Positions 14,537 to 19,873 of a stretch of 19,873 nt of DNA are shown here, piece by piece. The number at the start of each line of letters is the position of its first letter. Position 1 is the first letter of the stretch. The position numbers were made by a program, and so were the translations under genes. The notes beneath the pieces are model-generated. The model saw only the letters and a list, made by a program, of their open reading frames with translations, searched no databases and was not told the origin of the DNA. The stretch is from Treponema sp. (GTDB lineage Bacteria > Spirochaetota > Spirochaetia > Treponematales > Breznakiellaceae): assembly GCA_031277045.1 (NCBI GenBank), contig JAISLX010000120.1, positions 1 to 19,873 on the forward strand, read 5' to 3'.

Positions 14537-14640
14537 AAAAACAACCCGGTAATTGTGGATGTGCGCCGGTCAATACCATAAAATCCCGTTACCGGCTTGC
14601 GCGGATCGTGATAAATTGGGTAGCTTGACAAGTTTCGCTT

Positions 14641-14672
14641 GTCTCCCTCAAAACTGAAGTTTTGAGGGAGAC
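14641..14672 (+). repeat. Perfect 14-bp hairpin with TGAA loop
   Basis: GTCTCCCTCAAAAC, loop TGAA, then GTTTTGAGGGAGAC. It is preceded by and overlaps a smaller hairpin GACAAG (14627-14632) / CTTGTC (14638-14643). No T tract follows, so it is not a classical terminator; it looks like part of a structured RNA or single-stranded-DNA element. Confidence 0.7.
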
Positions 14673-14836
14673 TCCAACCGGGAAAATAAGCGCTCTCACG
14701 GCTTTCGGGCTGTGTTGACGAAGTCGATCCTCAAAAGCCCCCCCCGCCGCCTTTCGGCGCGGAAAATAATGGAACGGAACTGGAGGGATGGGGTACGCGG
14801 GGGAGACCTGAAGACTTCCTGGCAGACAGGTTACGG

Positions 14837-14882
14837 CGGCGGATACGGCAGACACCATCGAACTAAAGTGTCCGTATCGCCG
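14837..14882 (+). repeat. Long bulged hairpin
   Basis: CGGCG, ATACGG and ACAC on the 5' side (14837-14855, with a bulged G and a bulged CAG) pair with GTGT, CCGTAT and CGCCG (14868-14882): 15 pairs around a 12-base loop. It ends 5 bases before the palindrome at 14888. Confidence 0.6.
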
Positions 14883-14887
14883 GTTAA

Positions 14888-14921
14888 ATGAACCCCCTCG
14901 CCCTGAAGGGCGAGGTATCAT
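14888..14921 (+). repeat. Covarying GC palindrome, copy R1
   Basis: Outer pair ATGA/TCAT, inner stem CCTCGCCCT (14896-14904) / AGGGCGAGG (14907-14915), with ACCC before and TA after the inner stem. It shares the plan of the palindromes at 15007, 15049, 16595 and 16708. Confidence 0.75.
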
Positions 14922-15006
14922 GTAAGCGTTGCATCATTTACGAGGTTCGTTCTGTAAGGAAATTATTTAACCGGTCTACTACCAGTTTTTTGTTAGCGTT
15001 GCCTAT

Positions 15007-15035
15007 TCTAACCGCCCTGAAGGCGGGGTATTAGA
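15007..15035 (+). repeat. Covarying GC palindrome, copy R2
   Basis: Outer pair TCTAA (15007-15011) / TTAGA (15031-15035), inner stem CCGCC (15012-15016) / GGCGG (15022-15026), with an unpaired GGTA on the 3' side, followed by CCCC and GCGAAT as in copy R4. Confidence 0.75.
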
Positions 15036-15048
15036 CCCCACTGCGAAT

Positions 15049-15076
15049 GAAGAACCCCCGTTTTTACGGGGGCTTC
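15049..15076 (+). repeat. Covarying GC palindrome, copy R5 (possible terminator for rlpA)
   Basis: Outer pair GAAG/CTTC, inner stem CCCCCGT (15055-15061) / ACGGGGG (15066-15072) with a TTTT loop. It lies 45 bases beyond the 3' end of the minus-strand rlpA and, read on that strand, is followed by TTCTTC, so it may also terminate it. Confidence 0.7.
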
Positions 15077-15120
15077 GATTATTAAGTGGTTGTTGTTCAG
15101 AAACTGAAGTTTCAGAAATT

Positions 15121-16737
<1,617 letters not shown>

Positions 16738-16799
16738 CCCCCCTTCGAATAAAAAGTCATAAAACCCGCATGCGCGACAGACTTCTGGCAGCCAGGCCC

Positions 16800-16828
16800 T
16801 TGACTTTGAGGACATTTGGCCCTATATT
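16800..16828 (+). promoter_or_regulatory. Sigma-70-like promoter of the PTS IIA gene; apparently leaderless
   Basis: TTGACT (16800-16805), a 17-base spacer and TATATT (16823-16828). The ATG at 16836 follows after 7 bases. No Shine-Dalgarno sequence is present. Confidence 0.75.
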
Positions 16829-16835
16829 CATAGCT

Positions 16836-17282
16836 ATGAATCTGAAAACGGTACTTACATCAGAAACGATTAAACTCCACTTGAAGGGAACCACGAAAAG
16901 CGAGATTATCAACGAGTTGCTGGATGTGCTGTATGCGGCCCATAAAATTCCTGACCGTGAGGCTGCTTACAAGGCGGTTATGGAACGGGAACAGAAGATG
17001 TCCACAGGGATGAAGCACGGCATCGCCATTCCCCACGGCAAAAGTCCCACGATTACGGATTTGGTAGCCTGTATTGGGATTTCGGATATGCCGGTGGACT
17101 TTGAGGCCCTGGACCACGAACCGTGTAGAATCTTCATTATGACCCTTTCACCGGTAGAAAAAACTGGTCCGCATTTGCAGTTTTTGGCGGAAATAAGCTT
17201 ACTTTTCAAAAGCGCTGAAAAACGGCAGGAAATTTTGTCCACCGGTACGGTGGAAGATCTGCTTAAAATCCTTTCCGTGTAG
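16836..17282 (+). CDS. PTS EIIA domain protein of the fructose/mannitol/Ntr type
   Basis: A single-domain IIA protein of 148 aa that would accept a phosphate from HPr or its nitrogen-PTS counterpart. The phosphorylated histidine is His67 in GIAIPHGKS, preceded by the family block MEREQKMSTGMKHG and followed by the ACIGISDMPVDFEALD and LQFLAEISLLFK segments. No IIB or IIC partner is adjacent, so a regulatory, PtsN-like role is more likely than sugar transport; many treponemes have an incomplete PTS of this kind (established for T. pallidum). The frame is open back to 16593, but the promoter ends just before the ATG at 16836 and family similarity starts there. A GH5 gene follows after a 133-bp gap containing palindrome copy D. 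Confidence 0.9.
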   Translation: MNLKTVLTSETIKLHLKGTTKSEIINELLDVLYAAHKIPDREAAYKAVMEREQKMSTGMKHGIAIPHGKSPTITDLVACIGISDMPVDFEALDHEPCRIFIMTLSPVEKTGPHLQFLAEISLLFKSAEKRQEILSTGTVEDLLKILSV

Positions 17283-17346
17283 ATACTTGTTGGCCGGCGG
17301 GGATATTTCTGTACCCATGCGCGGCCGGCAGGGAAACATAAACTAT

Positions 17347-17378
17347 GGCTGTCTCAAAACCGCCCGGTTCTGAGACAG
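17347..17378 (+). repeat. Dispersed palindrome, copy D
   Basis: CTGTCTCAAAACC (17349-17361) faces GGTTCTGAGACAG (17366-17378): 12 of 13 pairs. Located between the IIA gene and the GH5 gene. It is the best-formed member of the family also seen at 3230, 5002 and 5253. Confidence 0.75.
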
Positions 17379-17415
17379 ATTCGAATAATCTCACCATTAA
17401 CGCGGAATAATCGTT

Positions 17416-19359
17416 ATGCGAATCCACGAAGGACAACTAGTTGATGAACAGGGGCGGACCCTGATCCTGCGGGGGGTAAACCTGGGGGGGGATTCCAAGA
17501 TTCCCCAGGGGCCCCAGTCCTGGGGTCTGCGGGCGGAATCCCTCCTGCATCCCGCTGATGTGTCGTTTGTGGGGCGGCCGTTTCCCCTGGAAGAGGCAGA
17601 GGAGCGTTTTGAGCAGCTTGCCGGCTGGGGTTTTACCTTTTTGCGGCTGCTTATCACCTGGGAGGCGCTGGAACATCAGGGTCCGGGGCAGTATGACGAA
17701 GCCTACCTTGCCTACCTGCGAAAACTTTTGTTGGCGGCGGAAAAATGGGGAATTTCGGTGTTTATAGATGCTCATCAGGATGTGTGGAGCCGCTTTACCG
17801 GGGGGGATGGGGCCCCCGCCTGGACTCTGGAAGAATTGGGCATAAGGCTGGACCTGCTGGACGCCACGGGGGCGGCTGTTACCTGGCAAGGCTACGCTGA
17901 ACGCCACGGGGGTCAGCCCTGCCCCCTTATGACATGGCCTTCCAACTACGACCGTTACGCTGCGGCTACCATGTTTACGTTGTTTTTCGCGGGAAATACC
18001 TATGCCCCCGGCGCACGAATCGGCGAAGAACCGGTTCAGGACTGGCTTCAGGGGCATTACATTGCCGCTATGCAGCACGCTTACCGCCGGCTTAAGAATT
18101 GCGGGGCCATTGTGGGCTGGGGAATCATGAACGAACCCAGCGCGGGCTTTGTGGGGCGCAGGGACCTGGGTTCGCCTGAAGGTTCCATGATCCCCCTGGG
18201 GCCTATTCCCAGCCCCTTTCAGACCATGATGGCCGCCAGCGGCTACGCTGTGGATATCCCGGTATACGGCATGACCCCCCTGGGAAAACGTGTAGTCCGG
18301 CGGGAAACCCTGAATCCCCAGGGGCTTTCCCTGTTCCGGAAGGGCTTTGACTGTCCCTGGAAGCAGGCGGGGGTCTGGGATGAACAGGGCGGAAGTCCCC
18401 GGCTGCTGCGGAACGAACACTTGGCCCGGTACGAGGAAAGGCCCCCCTGCTTTGAGAATGATTTTCTTAAACCTTTTATGACCAGGTTTATCGCGGCGCT
18501 GGAAGAAGGCCGGAAAGAGACCCTGTTTTTTATCGAGGGGATCCCCAACAAAGGGCATCTTACCTGGAATCGGGAAGATCCTCCCAATGTCATAAACGCT
18601 TTTCACTGGTATGACGGGTTTAGCCTTTACAGCCGGATCTTTTATCCCTGGTTCAGTATCAACACCGGTACGGGCCGTCCGCTGCTGGGCAGAAAAGCCC
18701 TGGCCGCTTACTACCGCGAAAATCTGGAGAAACCCCTGGCCTGGGCCAAAGAAAAAATGGGGAACATGCCCTGCCTGCTGGGGGAATTCGGCGTTCCCTA
18801 CAACATGAACGGCGGAAAGGCCTACCGGACCGGCGATTATTCAATGCAGGAAGAAGCCTTAACCTTTTACTATGACGCCATCGACGATGCGCGGCTCCAC
18901 TCCACCATTTGGGATTATTCCGCCGTCCACACCCGGGAAGACGGGGATGGCTGGAACGGCGAGGACTTATCGATAGTAACCCGGGGTCCCGGTGGCAGGG
19001 CGTTAGGCCGGGCAATGGCCGGCTGGCTGCGGCCCTATCCCCTGGCTACCGCAGGTATTCCCCTGGCGTACCACTGGGATCGCAAAAAGGGGATTTTTAC
19101 CTTTCGCTACCGGGCGGACGAAAAAATAACGGCTCCTACGGAAATTTTTGTGCCCGGCGAGTACCTGGGCCCGGAGCCGGAAATAAACTGCGCGGTCCTG
19201 GCTGCCGGATCTCCCGGCGATTCCACCGGCGGGATCAAAATCCGCCCGGAATACCTTCCCGCCAAAAGACGCCTTTTCATTTACCACGAAGGCTGCGGAG
19301 GGGAAATAGCGGTACGAATAGAATGCAGACGGCGTCATCAGCGAAGCCGGGGCGCGTAA
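17416..19359 (+). CDS. Glycoside hydrolase family 5, glucosylceramidase/steryl-glucosidase-like
   Basis: A 647-aa GH5 enzyme without a signal peptide or membrane segment, so probably cytoplasmic. The TIM-barrel part (about residues 1-540) shows LRGVNLGGDSK (18-28), FIDAHQDVWSRFTGGDGAP (116-134), the acid/base in GWGIMNEPSAGF (Glu240), NAFHWYDGF (394-402) and the nucleophile in LLGEFGVPYNMNGG (Glu457). The HQDVWSR..GGDGAP pattern and a beta-sandwich-like C-terminus (about 540-635) resemble endoglycoceramidase and the GH5_12 type of fungal glucosylceramidase and steryl-beta-glucosidase. The natural substrate here is likely a beta-glucoside with a lipid or other hydrophobic aglycone, but that is inference. 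No ribosome site is evident at the ATG, and no good promoter was found, so it may be read through from the IIA gene 133 bp upstream. Confidence 0.86.
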   Translation: MRIHEGQLVDEQGRTLILRGVNLGGDSKIPQGPQSWGLRAESLLHPADVSFVGRPFPLEEAEERFEQLAGWGFTFLRLLITWEALEHQGPGQYDEAYLAYLRKLLLAAEKWGISVFIDAHQDVWSRFTGGDGAPAWTLEELGIRLDLLDATGAAVTWQGYAERHGGQPCPLMTWPSNYDRYAAATMFTLFFAGNTYAPGARIGEEPVQDWLQGHYIAAMQHAYRRLKNCGAIVGWGIMNEPSAGFVGRRDLGSPEGSMIPLGPIPSPFQTMMAASGYAVDIPVYGMTPLGKRVVRRETLNPQGLSLFRKGFDCPWKQAGVWDEQGGSPRLLRNEHLARYEERPPCFENDFLKPFMTRFIAALEEGRKETLFFIEGIPNKGHLTWNREDPPNVINAFHWYDGFSLYSRIFYPWFSINTGTGRPLLGRKALAAYYRENLEKPLAWAKEKMGNMPCLLGEFGVPYNMNGGKAYRTGDYSMQEEALTFYYDAIDDARLHSTIWDYSAVHTREDGDGWNGEDLSIVTRGPGGRALGRAMAGWLRPYPLATAGIPLAYHWDRKKGIFTFRYRADEKITAPTEIFVPGEYLGPEPEINCAVLAAGSPGDSTGGIKIRPEYLPAKRRLFIYHEGCGGEIAVRIECRRRHQRSRGA

Positions 19360-19411
19360 ATAGTCCGCGGCAGCAAATCTGCCGAGTTAGGCGAAGTGGG
19401 GGCGTGCCATA
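19360..19411 (+). other. Convergent intergenic junction at a sharp base-composition change
   Basis: CGGCAG-CAAAT-CTGCCG (19368-19384) forms a 6-bp hairpin without a T tract, between the converging GH5 gene and the flavoprotein gene. Beyond about 19410 the sequence changes from GC-rich to strongly AT-rich. Confidence 0.5.
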
Positions 19412-19873
19412 TCAATCTATTACATATTTTTTAATCGCTTTTATCCCGCTTTTCATTATTATTTTCCTTAGCATCTTATTATAAATAAACGGCATTTTTA
19501 ATATTTTAAATAGTAATTTTACTCTTATTCCCATTGTGCTCATAAAATATTTGTACCCAATATTATTACTGTCTCTATTTATCACCGCCGCAAGTTTTGT
19601 TGCGCTTTCCATGGAATAACTAATGCCTTCCAAAGAACTTGGACTAATCATGCCCGCCGCTTCCCCTATTAAATATACTCCGTTTTTTCCTGTACATGTG
19701 CCCGTGAGGCTCTTGTTCAAATATACAAAACATCCTTCCCTTTTTACTAATTTTCCAAGTGGAAACCCATTGCCCTTTACCTTTTCTTTCAACATCTCAA
19801 ACTTCACATTGCTATCCTTTATCGGAAACGCTCCTCCAATAATAAAATAATCGTCTTTTGATATTGCCCAGCT
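19412..19873 (-). CDS. Geranylgeranyl-reductase-family FAD-dependent oxidoreductase, 3' part only
   Basis: The frame is open from the window edge to a TGA at 19412-19414, 153 codons plus stop, so the N-terminal FAD-binding Rossmann part lies outside. The visible part begins SWAISKDDYFIIGGAFP, equivalent to the family W..PK....VG strand region, and contains GVYLIGEAAGMISPSSLEGI, the second FAD-contact motif (G-D/E-A-A-G ... GEGI type) of geranylgeranyl-reductase/ChlP-like flavoproteins. It ends with a basic tail of about 50 residues. The GTG at 19807 is internal, not a start. Such enzymes reduce isoprenoid chains or act as halogenase-like or FixC-like oxidoreductases; the exact substrate is unknown. 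Codon use and base composition are strongly AT-rich, unlike every other gene here, which suggests recent acquisition. Confidence 0.8.
   Translation of the reverse strand, partial: SWAISKDDYFIIGGAFPIKDSNVKFEMLKEKVKGNGFPLGKLVKREGCFVYLNKSLTGTCTGKNGVYLIGEAAGMISPSSLEGISYSMESATKLAAVINRDSNNIGYKYFMSTMGIRVKLLFKILKMPFIYNKMLRKIIMKSGIKAIKKYVID

Larger units (their letters stand above)
14280..15120 (+). other. Gene-free, hairpin-dense intergenic tract
   Basis: About 840 bases with no credible gene on either strand. It holds a 36-bp tandem duplication (14374-14445), a 69-bp element with paired ends (14468-14536), two further hairpins (14627-14672 and 14837-14882) and three covarying palindromes (14888-14921, 15007-15035, 15049-15076). 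One plus-strand frame ending at 14925 could be a decayed transposase tail, but that is weak. The tract looks like a landing zone for small mobile elements. Confidence 0.6.

Noticed and set aside
14555..14640. Group II intron 5' end suggested by GTGCGCC
   Set aside because: No reverse transcriptase frame and no domain V hairpin with the AGC...GAAA...ACGGTTC pattern could be found downstream.
17386..17415. Leaderless promoter for the GH5 gene from TAATCT or AATAAT
   Set aside because: Neither has a -35-like sequence at the right distance, and the spacing to the ATG (24 or 4 bases) does not fit the pattern of the other five.
19412..19807. A complete 131-codon gene starting at the GTG at 19807
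   Set aside because: The frame continues open to the window edge with family-typical residues (SWAISKDDYFIIGG), so the gene is truncated by the window.

Overview
The window is a 19.9 kb stretch of GC-rich (by eye close to 60% G+C) chromosomal DNA from a diderm bacterium. The gene set (GatCAB amidotransferase, MurE with an unusual acceptor motif, RlpA, a fructose/Ntr-type IIA protein, a membrane-anchored PCMT-like methyltransferase) and the style of its intergenic palindromes fit a spirochaete, most likely a GC-rich Treponema of the termite-gut type. That assignment is inference from content, not from a marker gene.

Layout. 1-2570 (+): the 3' part of gatA, then gatB. 2649-4913 (+): an AMMECR1-domain gene (amrA type) and murE. 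5075-5383 (+): two serine tRNA genes (UGA, GGA) separated by a small dispersed palindrome. 5564-8057 (+): a biotin unit of birA, bioY and an ECF-type ABC ATPase, with an apparent BirA operator over its own promoter and start codon. 8104-11103 (-): a spermidine-synthase-like polytopic membrane protein followed by a stand-alone cyclic-nucleotide-binding-fold protein. 11294-14279 (+): a membrane-anchored PCMT-like methyltransferase and a LysM-PKD-C39-like envelope protein. 14280-15120: a long gene-free, hairpin-dense tract. 15121-16386 (-): rlpA with a SPOR domain and an internal 36-bp minisatellite. 16387-16835: a second hairpin-dense tract. 16836-19359 (+): a PTS IIA protein and a GH5 glycosidase of the glucosylceramidase/steryl-glucosidase kind. 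19412-19873 (-): the 3' part of a geranylgeranyl-reductase-type flavoprotein, in DNA abruptly much richer in A+T.

Three things stand out. First, five of the genes that open a transcription unit have a good sigma-70-like promoter whose -10 box ends only 6 to 10 bases before the start codon, with no Shine-Dalgarno sequence, whereas downstream genes such as gatB and bioY have one. This points to leaderless or near-leaderless mRNAs as a regular strategy here. Second, the birA promoter, operator and start codon are nested in under 50 bp, which implies direct autoregulation and corrects the birA start. Third, the intergenic DNA is crowded with at least three families of small palindromes whose arms change together between copies, so the pairing rather than the sequence appears conserved. 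They are best read as remnants or non-autonomous forms of mobile elements, possibly IS200/IS605-like.
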